The notes under the pieces are model-generated. The model was given only the letters and a program-made list of their open reading frames with translations, had not been told where the DNA came from and searched no databases. The translations under genes were made by a program, and so were the position numbers. DNA of 20,631 nucleotides from a virus, in IMG/VR virus record IMGVR_UViG_3300039046_000151, positions 1-20,631 of that record; one strand, 5' to 3'. Positions 14,852 to 20,631 of the stretch are shown piece by piece (the stretch's first letter is position 1; each line of letters starts with the position of its first letter).

Positions 14852-17800
14852 TTGCAAAATGAAGTTGATAATAGTGGTATAAAAGGAATAGAAGAACAAG
14901 ACCTTGGCACCGTAACAGTAAATCCAAACGAAGAAAAAACAGAATCTGCCTTTCCACAGTTTACTGATCAAGAAAAAAGTAAAAGAGGACTAGAAGATTT
15001 TAGAACTTTAAAAAAGAATTTTAAATCTGCACTACCTCACATACCCAACCTAGCTCAAGAGTTTGCACCAGGTGCTGACTTATTAAGATACTTTGGTGTA
15101 CTAGGAGATATAGGAGGAGAACAAACTTTTCAACCTAGTACAAAAGAAAACGTAGCTACTGGCATAAAAAAAATAAAAGAAGGACAAAGAGTAGAAGGTG
15201 CAGTGGATGTAGCTACTGGTGGTTTAGAAACTTTAGGAGCTGCATCAGATGTTATGATATTAGGTGCTGGGTTAACAGGACCTTTAGCACCTGTGCTTTT
15301 AGGAGCAGGTGTAGCACTTAAAGGTATTACCAAAACTGGTTTGGCTATATTGAAAAGTAAAAAAGGCAAAACTTTTTTTGCTAAACTAAAGGGTAATGAT
15401 GTAACAAGAACACCTGCTAAAGAAGGACTTGGTTATGATGTTACAGCAGAGGTTGAAAGTATAGTAGCCAATAAACCAGAAGATGTTGAGGAATTAGGAA
15501 ATACAGACAATTTACCAATAAATTATGTAAGCGAAGAAATATTAGAGAAAGAGGGCAGACGAGATAGATTTCAAGAAAAATCAAGGTTAAATCAAGCTAT
15601 TGACACTTTACAAAATAAAGCAAGTGGAGAACAGTTTTTAAGAACTCTAGAAAAGAAAGGTAATTATTCACCAGAAGAATTGGAACAGTCAGGATTAAAA
15701 GATTTTTTACTAAGTGAAGAAAACAAAAATAAAACTATATCTCTAGATGACATAAAAAAATATATGGACAAAAACACACCATCATTTGTAGTAGAAAGAA
15801 GAGTCAGATATCCTTCTGGTGAAGATGACTTAATCACAGAAATGACTTTTGATAATGAAGAAGAAATAAGTTTTGTTGATTCTGGTAGATATGATCTTGA
15901 AATAGAAATGTCTCAAGAATATATGTTTGATAATAGAACTGGTTCTCCTGTGAATGATTTATTGGTATATAAATTAAAAGAAAGAGATGGTGTTACTACA
16001 GGACCTGACGAAGCAAACTTTTTTCAATTTGCTGACCAAGCTAATATAAAAAAAGAGAGAATTAAAGAGATTGAAGATAATGCAAAAGCATTAATAGAAG
16101 ACATACCAAGTTACGCAGAGGTTACATCACAAACCGATTTGTTCGATCCTGATAAAACAAAAAGATTTTTAGAAATGGGAGAAGATGCATATTACGAACA
16201 AGCTATTAAAGATAAAAGAGATAGATTAGATAATCAACCAGAAGGCTATGATGCTTTAGAAGAAAGATACTTTCTTGATCAAGATGGATTTATTACAGAA
16301 GAATACGCAAGAACAGCTTATGATGATGCACCTGAGATAATATATAGAGATGATGCCACTGGCTACGAAATTATAGGAGATGAACAATCAGGATATTATT
16401 CTATAAGAAGAGAAAATGGTGAATATATAGAAAACGCAAGCAGTTACGATGAGGCACGAATACAGGCTCAACAAGATGCACAAGACAGAGGAATATTAGA
16501 GTATGAGTACGATGATGATGAAGATTACGCAGAAAGAGTAGGCAAAACTTTATACCACAATTATAAAACTAATTTAGGTAAAGATGAGGCTTATGAAGAA
16601 TTACCTTACAAAATATCAAGTAAAAAAGGTTACAGAAATGTATTTTTTGATGCAGAGCAAAATCATTTTCGTCAAGTTAATAATGTAGGTCATATAAGAA
16701 CAACTGTAGTAGATGAGACTTTACCATCAGCTAAAGGTAGAAAAATTTTTTTAGTAGAAGAATTTCAACAAGACCCAGTGAATGTTGCTAGAAAAGATGG
16801 TGGTTTTGCACCCTCTAAAGAAGATATTGATGAAATACAAAAAATAGTTGGAGACGATAAAATAGGTCGTAACACAAGAGGAATTATTAACATTACAGGA
16901 AGTGATGGCACTTTATATAGTTTTGATACTGATTTTATGGGAGATATAAATAAATCAGTAGGATTTACTTATACGAGGATGGTTGAGGGTCAAGGCACAA
17001 CCATGACTAAACATCCAAAAAACGATGAGATTATGGCATACCTAAAGAAAAATAAATTAAATCCAGCAGGTAGTGTTGATTCAGGAATACCTTTTAAAAA
17101 TGATGGATATAAGTTTAATTTCAGACTAGCATTAGCAGAAGCTGTAGATAAAAACCAATCACATATGCACTATGTAGCAGGTGAAACACACGCACTGCGA
17201 TATGGTGAAGCTGTACCTTTAGATAGTGTTGATAGGGTGCCTGATCAATTATTAAAAGATCAATATAAAACATTTGTTAGAGAACACGATCAAGGTAGGT
17301 ATAATGATGATACACTACGTTATAACAGACAAACAGGTGAGTCTAAAGCAGAATATGTTGCAGGTCGAGATGGCAATGAAATAGCATTACCTTTTGATCC
17401 AGATTTGATGAGTCCCAAATATAAAGGGAAACTTGAGGCGTATGCTCAAGATAGGACACAAGAAGATTTTTTTGATGACATAATGATGGTAGATATTAAC
17501 ACAAGTGTTAATCGAAATAGAGACGGAAGTGTAAAAAAACATCATCTTATGGTAAATAAAAAAACAGACGAAATACTAGGTGTATTTTATTCCGATCAAA
17601 ATCCAAATATGCAAAGACCCTCTCAAGAAAGTGATGGCAAAATGTTTAACGCAAAACTAAGAGATATGGGTGATTCTTTTAAATTAAAAGAGAGTGATTT
17701 TGCGTTTAGAGGTAAAGCAAATTTGCCAGATAAAATATCAGAGCTTCTTACCAAAGATGAACTTGAGAAACTTAAAAAAGATAGCACAGAAGAAAATTAT

Positions 17801-18181
17801 TTTGATGTATATGCTGACATTAGTACAGATGGCAGAGTAATTGGTGGACAAGGTAAGAAAGATTTATACAACAATATGATAAAAAAGTATGGAGAAAAGT
17901 ATCTTAAAAAGATTGATCCTGATGTTAAAATTCAGTATGAAATTTTAGAAGACCCAAACGGTAATCCAGTTCCTACTTATGGTTTTGAAATTACAGATAA
18001 AATTAGGAAACATATTTTAACTGAAGGTATAGAAAGTTTTAGTAAAGGTGGAGCTGTTATTATACTGAGAGAGAAAGAGAAAAAACCTGAACCAAAAAAA
18101 TATATTCCACAAGTAATTCGTAAAGATTATGGAGCTTTCGTAGATAAACAATATAACTCTTACGATATTATAGATGGTTGA
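14852..18181 (+). CDS. 1109-aa protein with polyvalent-protein-like C-terminal half
   Basis: The best start is TTG 14852 (MQNEVDNSGIKG); an upstream in-frame stop at 14831 and the lack of ATG or GTG nearby leave little choice. Residues about 60-190 include hydrophobic Gly/Ala-rich helices (GLETLGAASDVMILGAG, PLAPVLLGAGVALKG) that could be membrane-active. About 210-590 is acidic and repetitive in charge, with YEYDDDEDYAERVGK. From about 595 to 1080 the protein matches in order the domain seen in phage large polyvalent proteins: HFRQVNNVGHIRTTVV, KIFLVEEFQQD (about 631, normally 'VEEIQSDW'), GIPFKNDGYKF (about 744), HYVAGETHALRYGE (about 776) and KKDLYNNMIKKYGEKYL (about 998). It follows ejection genes, so delivery into the host with DNA is plausible. 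The biochemical activity of this domain is not known to me. Confidence 0.7.
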   Translation: MQNEVDNSGIKGIEEQDLGTVTVNPNEEKTESAFPQFTDQEKSKRGLEDFRTLKKNFKSALPHIPNLAQEFAPGADLLRYFGVLGDIGGEQTFQPSTKENVATGIKKIKEGQRVEGAVDVATGGLETLGAASDVMILGAGLTGPLAPVLLGAGVALKGITKTGLAILKSKKGKTFFAKLKGNDVTRTPAKEGLGYDVTAEVESIVANKPEDVEELGNTDNLPINYVSEEILEKEGRRDRFQEKSRLNQAIDTLQNKASGEQFLRTLEKKGNYSPEELEQSGLKDFLLSEENKNKTISLDDIKKYMDKNTPSFVVERRVRYPSGEDDLITEMTFDNEEEISFVDSGRYDLEIEMSQEYMFDNRTGSPVNDLLVYKLKERDGVTTGPDEANFFQFADQANIKKERIKEIEDNAKALIEDIPSYAEVTSQTDLFDPDKTKRFLEMGEDAYYEQAIKDKRDRLDNQPEGYDALEERYFLDQDGFITEEYARTAYDDAPEIIYRDDATGYEIIGDEQSGYYSIRRENGEYIENASSYDEARIQAQQDAQDRGILEYEYDDDEDYAERVGKTLYHNYKTNLGKDEAYEELPYKISSKKGYRNVFFDAEQNHFRQVNNVGHIRTTVVDETLPSAKGRKIFLVEEFQQDPVNVARKDGGFAPSKEDIDEIQKIVGDDKIGRNTRGIINITGSDGTLYSFDTDFMGDINKSVGFTYTRMVEGQGTTMTKHPKNDEIMAYLKKNKLNPAGSVDSGIPFKNDGYKFNFRLALAEAVDKNQSHMHYVAGETHALRYGEAVPLDSVDRVPDQLLKDQYKTFVREHDQGRYNDDTLRYNRQTGESKAEYVAGRDGNEIALPFDPDLMSPKYKGKLEAYAQDRTQEDFFDDIMMVDINTSVNRNRDGSVKKHHLMVNKKTDEILGVFYSDQNPNMQRPSQESDGKMFNAKLRDMGDSFKLKESDFAFRGKANLPDKISELLTKDELEKLKKDSTEENYFDVYADISTDGRVIGGQGKKDLYNNMIKKYGEKYLKKIDPDVKIQYEILEDPNGNPVPTYGFEITDKIRKHILTEGIESFSKGGAVIILREKEKKPEPKKYIPQVIRKDYGAFVDKQYNSYDIIDG

Positions 18182-18821
18182 GCCAATATCCACTGCCCTC
18201 GCTGGATTGGCACTAGTTAAACAAAGTGTAGAGTTCATTAAATCCAACATCAGCACAGCGAAAGACATAGGTGATATTATTAACCACGTTGATGCTGCAA
18301 TGAATGGTGAACAACAACTAATTAAAGAAAGAGATAGAAAAGGAGATGACCCATTCGCTGTAGAGAACGTGGCGAAAAGTGTCCTTGACGCCAGAATCGC
18401 CAGAGAGAACCTACAGGAGTTGAAATTGCTGGTGGAGATGAGATTTCCTGGTGCTTGGGGTCAAATACTAGCAGAGAGAAAAAGAAGAATTGATGCAAAG
18501 AAACAAGCAATAAAAGAAGCTAAAGCAAAAAAAATAAAAAAAATGCAAGAGATAGAAGAGTATGTCAAATATGGTTTTATAGCACTAGCTACAGTTTTAT
18601 TTATCGGAGTGTCTGTAGGGATCACTATAAAGTTTTTTGTGTCTTTAGGTCATCCATTAATGGCTCACGATGTTGAATATGATGATAATAGCTGTATGAT
18701 TTATGAGCCAAAATATTGGTTTATGTGTATTAATGAATCACGAGGCTATGCCGACACAGAATTATATTTAGATTATAAAAAAAGTCGTGGAAACTGGATT
18801 GAAATAGAAGATGATAAGTAG
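18174..18821 (+). CDS. Coiled-coil membrane protein of marine phages, 215 aa
   Basis: Starts MVEPISTALAGLALVKQSVEF. Residues about 15-130 are helical with DDPFAVENVAKSVLDARIAR, a conserved MRFPGAWGQILAERKRR motif (around residue 88-104) and a strongly basic Lys/Ala helix. One membrane segment follows (about 132-156, YGFIALATVLFIGVSVGITI). A C-terminal domain with two cysteines (about 178 and 188) lies on the far side. The 'RFPG.W..I..ER..R' motif occurs in many uncultured marine phage proteins of unknown role. The single membrane crossing and exterior cysteines would fit a spanin-like or envelope-acting protein, but this is inference. It overlaps the 1109-aa gene by eight bases. Confidence 0.62.
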   Translation: MVEPISTALAGLALVKQSVEFIKSNISTAKDIGDIINHVDAAMNGEQQLIKERDRKGDDPFAVENVAKSVLDARIARENLQELKLLVEMRFPGAWGQILAERKRRIDAKKQAIKEAKAKKIKKMQEIEEYVKYGFIALATVLFIGVSVGITIKFFVSLGHPLMAHDVEYDDNSCMIYEPKYWFMCINESRGYADTELYLDYKKSRGNWIEIEDDK

Positions 18822-18837
18822 TAAAATATTTATAATA

Positions 18838-18906
18838 AATTCGTTTAACTCTTTTGAGTCGGAAGTAGGGTAAACCGAAGAAACGCATTACTTTTAAGGA
18901 GGTGAT
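18838..18906 (+). promoter_or_regulatory. Candidate structured leader with near-perfect Shine-Dalgarno
   Basis: The gap after the 215-aa gene holds ACTC-TTTT-GAGT (18848-18859), a small hairpin. Two related blocks follow, CGGAAGTAGGG (18860-18870) and CCGAAGAAACG (18875-18885), where CGG and CCG could pair. It ends in AAGGAGGTGAT (18896-18906), eleven bases complementary to the 3' end of 16S rRNA. G+C here is above its surroundings. No U-run follows the hairpin, so it is not a standard terminator. A translation-control leader is inferred. Confidence 0.4.
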
Positions 18907-18910
18907 GTGT

Positions 18911-19015
18911 ATGAGTAAAATGGCTTTATGGTATTTTAAAAAAGATCAGAGACATTATAAAAAATTAAATAGGAGAAAACTATGGCTATGCATGATGAAG
19001 ATCAAAGAGAAGTGA
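18911..19015 (+). CDS. Micro-ORF, 34 aa, basic
   Basis: Encodes MSKMALWYFKKDQRHYKKLN and a further 14 residues ending KEK. ATG 18911 lies seven bases after GGAGG within the strongest ribosome site in the window. The first 23 residues are aromatic and basic and look protein-like. The last dozen codons run through the ribosome site and start of the acidic gene in another frame, so coupled translation is likely. It may be a functional small protein or a leader peptide. I recall similar short ORFs behind similar leaders in marine phages but cannot verify this. Confidence 0.5.
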   Translation: MSKMALWYFKKDQRHYKKLNRRKLWLCMMKIKEK

Positions 19016-19251
19016 TTGAAGAAGTTGTTGAAGAGGTAGTTGAAGACAAAGTAATAGAAATAGTTGAAGAAAAAGTAGATGACATTATAGAGAAAAAAGT
19101 TAAAAATGTTATTGCTGATATGATTGAGTTTAATGAAATAAAGTTATCAGTTGACAGAGAAGATGAAGATGAAGAAGATGAAGATGAAGATGAAGATGAA
19201 GATGAAGATGAAGATGAAGATGAAGATGTTTTAACAAGTGATAAGGAGTAG
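18982..19251 (+). CDS. Hyper-acidic low-complexity protein, 89 aa
   Basis: ATG 18982 has AGGAG at 18971-18975. Residues 9-50 are Glu/Val/Ile-rich with a heptad-like coil (VIEEVVEEVVEDKVIEIVEE). Residues 58-82 are almost purely alternating Glu and Asp, encoded by a GATGAA hexamer repeat. The tail ends LTSDKE. Such acidic proteins may mimic DNA, bind divalent cations or act as chaperones for basic proteins. The next gene encodes a strongly basic protein, so charge pairing is an appealing but untested idea. The minus-strand open frame here is a poly-serine shadow of the repeat. Confidence 0.68.
   Translation: MAMHDEDQREVIEEVVEEVVEDKVIEIVEEKVDDIIEKKVKNVIADMIEFNEIKLSVDREDEDEEDEDEDEDEDEDEDEDEDVLTSDKE
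19177..19224 (+). repeat. GATGAA hexamer repeat, eight perfect units
   Basis: Eight perfect tandem GATGAA units, with imperfect units just upstream (from about 19159) and a half unit downstream. Each codes Asp-Glu. The six-base period keeps frame, so unit number can vary by slippage and change only the length of the acidic tail. Confidence 0.9.
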
Positions 19252-19253
19252 TT

Positions 19254-19529
19254 ATGAGAAAAAGTAAAGGTTATGCCAAAGGTGGAGCTAAGATGATGAA
19301 AGCTATGAGAGGTCAAATGGCTGACAGACCTATGAATAGTGGCACTATGTCTAAAGGTACAAGAGCAAGACCTATGAAAGCTATGAAGGGTAAGATGGCT
19401 AAAGGTTATGCCAAAGGTGGAGCTAAAATGATGAAGGCTAAAAGAGGTAATATGGCTAATATGTCTTTAGCACAAGCAAAAAAAGTTTTAAAAGCAAATA
19501 ATATGAAAGCAGTAAAAATTAAATCATAA
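19254..19529 (+). CDS. Hyper-basic repeat protein, 91 aa
   Basis: ATG 19254 follows AAGGAG (19244-19249). The protein is rich in Lys, Arg, Met, Gly and Ala. It has two copies of KGYAKGGAKMMKA-x-RG-x-MA (residues 5-23 and 50-68) and a shorter copy PMKAMKGKMA between them. The C terminus (SLAQAKKVLKANNMKAVKIK) looks like a basic amphipathic helix. This composition suggests binding to nucleic acid or to an acidic partner, perhaps as a packaged condensing protein; the acidic gene lies two bases upstream. 'KGYAKGG' segments occur in small marine phage proteins of unknown function. No enzymatic motif is present. Confidence 0.68.
   Translation: MRKSKGYAKGGAKMMKAMRGQMADRPMNSGTMSKGTRARPMKAMKGKMAKGYAKGGAKMMKAKRGNMANMSLAQAKKVLKANNMKAVKIKS
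19266..19457 (+). repeat. Two 57-base direct repeats inside the basic gene
   Basis: Bases 19266-19322 and 19401-19457 align over 57 bases with about six differences, starting AAAGGTTATGCC in both. They are 135 bases apart start to start. A shorter related block (about 19372-19400) lies between. In-frame internal duplication is the likely origin. Confidence 0.85.
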
Positions 19530-19567
19530 TTTACTTGCTTAGTTCATAATTTTATTTAATATAGGGT

Positions 19568-20260
19568 ATGGCTTATTTGACAGCAAACATACCCTATTTT
19601 AAAGTTTGGGTACGAAAAGAATTCACACACAATCACTCCAATTATGAAGGTGAATTTATTCACGCATTAGCAATAGCTGTTACAGCTATTCCAGATAGGT
19701 CATTATCTTTTCAAGTTGTTTTTACAGGTTGTGAAGATGAAGATAATCGACTAGACAGTCCTCATGGTGGTGCTATGTGGGCAAGGATGCCAATACAAGC
19801 ATTAGTAGCTGACGAAATACTAGACAACTACCCACCCAGAATCCCTAACCATTTCGTTCAGCCTTGGGATTGTTCTAGTCGAGATTTCAGTATAATTAAA
19901 TATGATCGTACTAGCAGTTCTCCTTGGATAACCAAAATAGATGGAGAGTTTTATAATGCGAAATATTATTTTACTATTGATTACACTAATGGTGATGACT
20001 TAAATGCTTTAGGTGATGACGTTGCACAACACAAACAAAGTCATATTCTAGCAATAACTAGTGGTGAATTTAAAGGTCAAATAGTAGCACAACCAAACAA
20101 CAGAGTTCGTGTTACAAATCCTGCATTGTGGGTTACAGGTTCTGGTGCTCCAGATTTTATTCCTAGTCAGTATGAGTTTAGTGCAGAAGAAGATGAAAGT
20201 TATATGAACCCTGAATATACGTTTGATAATTTATACGCAAAAAAAAAGGAGACTAAATAG
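19568..20260 (+). CDS. Conserved marine-phage hypothetical protein, 230 aa
   Basis: Starts MAYLTANIPYFKVWVRKEFT behind TAGGG. The protein continues with HALAIAVTAIPDRSLSFQVVF, a GAMWARMPIQALVADE segment, a QPWDCSSRDFSIIKYDR segment and KYYFTIDYTNGDDLNALGDD, then HILAITSGEFKGQIVAQPNNR. The order 'IPYFK.WVRKE...FQV...PI.A.V...WDC' is familiar from proteins of unknown function shared by marine phages, often at the end of the structural operon. No membrane segment; mixed alpha/beta with many aromatic residues. It could be a virion-associated or late regulatory protein. It is the last rightward gene and ends at a terminator. Confidence 0.65.
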   Translation: MAYLTANIPYFKVWVRKEFTHNHSNYEGEFIHALAIAVTAIPDRSLSFQVVFTGCEDEDNRLDSPHGGAMWARMPIQALVADEILDNYPPRIPNHFVQPWDCSSRDFSIIKYDRTSSSPWITKIDGEFYNAKYYFTIDYTNGDDLNALGDDVAQHKQSHILAITSGEFKGQIVAQPNNRVRVTNPALWVTGSGAPDFIPSQYEFSAEEDESYMNPEYTFDNLYAKKKETK

Positions 20261-20272
20261 CCTCCCTTTTTT
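20239..20272 (+). terminator. Rho-independent-type terminator between convergent genes
   Basis: GGAG (20248-20251) can pair with CTCC (20262-20265) across a ten-base loop. A-run 20239-20247 pairs with T-run 20267-20272 after a single bulged C. The A-run on one side and T-run on the other mean it could end transcripts from both directions. It lies at the stop of the last rightward gene and 16 bases from the end of the leftward gene. Confidence 0.72.
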
Positions 20273-20287
20273 GTTTGTAAATTACTT

Positions 20288-20482
20288 TTAATCAAAAGTA
20301 ACTTGTGTGTGATAATCAACTTCGTTAAAAAAAGCTTCTATGTTAGCGATCATCTCACGACATTTTTTTTCTGCAAATTTGTTACCTTCAGTTTTATTTT
20401 CAATAGCTTCAATGTCTTTTAATAAACCAGTAAAAAATTCATAATCTCTTTGTGCTTCATTTATTTGTTCGTTTAATGTCAT
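20288..20482 (-). CDS. Small leftward helical protein, 64 aa
   Basis: On the minus strand the ATG at 20482 has AAAGGAG (complement of 20492-20498) at good distance. The protein starts MTLNEQINEAQRDYEFFTGL, continues with LKDIEAIENKTEG and CREMIANIEAFFNEVDYHTQ. It is nearly all helix and acidic, with one cysteine. I do not recognise a family; size and location next to the strand switch suit an early phage gene, possibly a regulator or host-takeover factor, but that is inference from position only. It is separated by about 24 bases from the partial gene upstream of it, so they likely share a transcript. Confidence 0.7.
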   Translation of the reverse strand: MTLNEQINEAQRDYEFFTGLLKDIEAIENKTEGNKFAEKKCREMIANIEAFFNEVDYHTQVTFD

Positions 20483-20506
20483 TTATTTTTCTCCTTTGTT
20501 TTATTA

Positions 20507-20631
20507 TTATTCAACTATTTCAGTTATTGTACTTGGCTTTATGAACCATGAATATTTATTTCCAGTACTAACTCTTATTATTTTTACTCTTTTAGGTGTA
20601 AAACCAATAATTTTAAATAATTCATTAGTAT
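20507..20631 (-). CDS. Leftward gene, 5' part outside window
   Basis: An open minus-strand frame runs from the window edge to TAA at 20507-20509, giving the last 40 residues of a protein. It reads TNELFKIIGFTPKRVKIIRV and then NKYSWFIKPSTITEIVE. It is followed at 24 bases by the next leftward gene with its own ribosome site, which supports it as the upstream member of an operon. Too little is visible to name it. Confidence 0.6.
   Translation of the reverse strand, partial: TNELFKIIGFTPKRVKIIRVSTGNKYSWFIKPSTITEIVE

Noticed and set aside
14600-14971. Minus-strand hydrophobic open frame as a membrane protein
   Set aside because: It is antisense to the end of the 799-aa gene, the small membrane-protein gene and the start of the 1109-aa gene, all in tight rightward overlap.
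18848-18859. ACTC-TTTT-GAGT hairpin as a terminator
   Set aside because: Stem is only four base pairs and no U-run follows; it sits in a leader before a strong ribosome site.
19177-19224. CRISPR-like or regulatory tandem repeat
   Set aside because: The units are six bases with no spacers and are in-frame codons of the acidic protein.
19002-19316. Minus-strand open frame rich in serine
   Set aside because: It is the antisense of the GATGAA repeat and lies over two well-supported rightward genes with ribosome sites.

Overview
This window is a piece of a tailed-phage genome, most likely a short-tailed (podovirus-like) marine phage. The DNA is strongly AT-rich by eye. Twenty-one consecutive genes read rightward with almost no space between them, many joined by ATGA/GTGA/TAATG stop-start overlaps. 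The protein set resembles phages of Pelagibacter (SAR11) and uncultured marine metagenomic phages. That host assignment rests on remembered protein families, not on a search. No terminase, portal, major capsid, integrase, polymerase, tRNA or CRISPR is visible, so this is the late tail / DNA-ejection part of a larger genome.

Layout. 1-2298: a partial conserved phage gene, two 2-oxoglutarate/Fe(II) oxygenase genes and a DUF616-like glycosyltransferase-like gene. 2318-4495: a large tail protein of the P22 gp10 / T7 gp12 nozzle type. 4495-8303: two more oxygenase-fold genes, a GT4 glycosyltransferase and a GT-A-fold glycosyltransferase, interleaved with small virion-type genes, including a 58-aa gene at 5037-5213. 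8341-14646: a block typical of internal virion / ejection proteins, with a GNAT-like small gene. 14643-18821: a small membrane protein (holin- or spanin-like), a 1109-aa protein whose C-terminal half looks like a phage 'polyvalent' protein, and a coiled-coil membrane protein. 18838-19529: a leader with a near-perfect Shine-Dalgarno sequence, a 34-codon ORF, a hyper-acidic gene and a hyper-basic gene. 19568-20260: a conserved marine-phage hypothetical. A hairpin terminator at 20239-20272 separates this operon from two leftward genes at the right end.

How the genes may work together. The nozzle, internal virion proteins and membrane proteins would build the tail and deliver DNA, and possibly effector protein, into the host. 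The most unusual feature is seven modification-type enzymes (four oxygenase-fold, three glycosyltransferase-like) woven into the tail and ejection genes. Hydroxylation followed by glycosylation of a virion or host-surface target is an attractive but untested reading. The strong leader, micro-ORF and acidic/basic gene pair form a second candidate for something undescribed.
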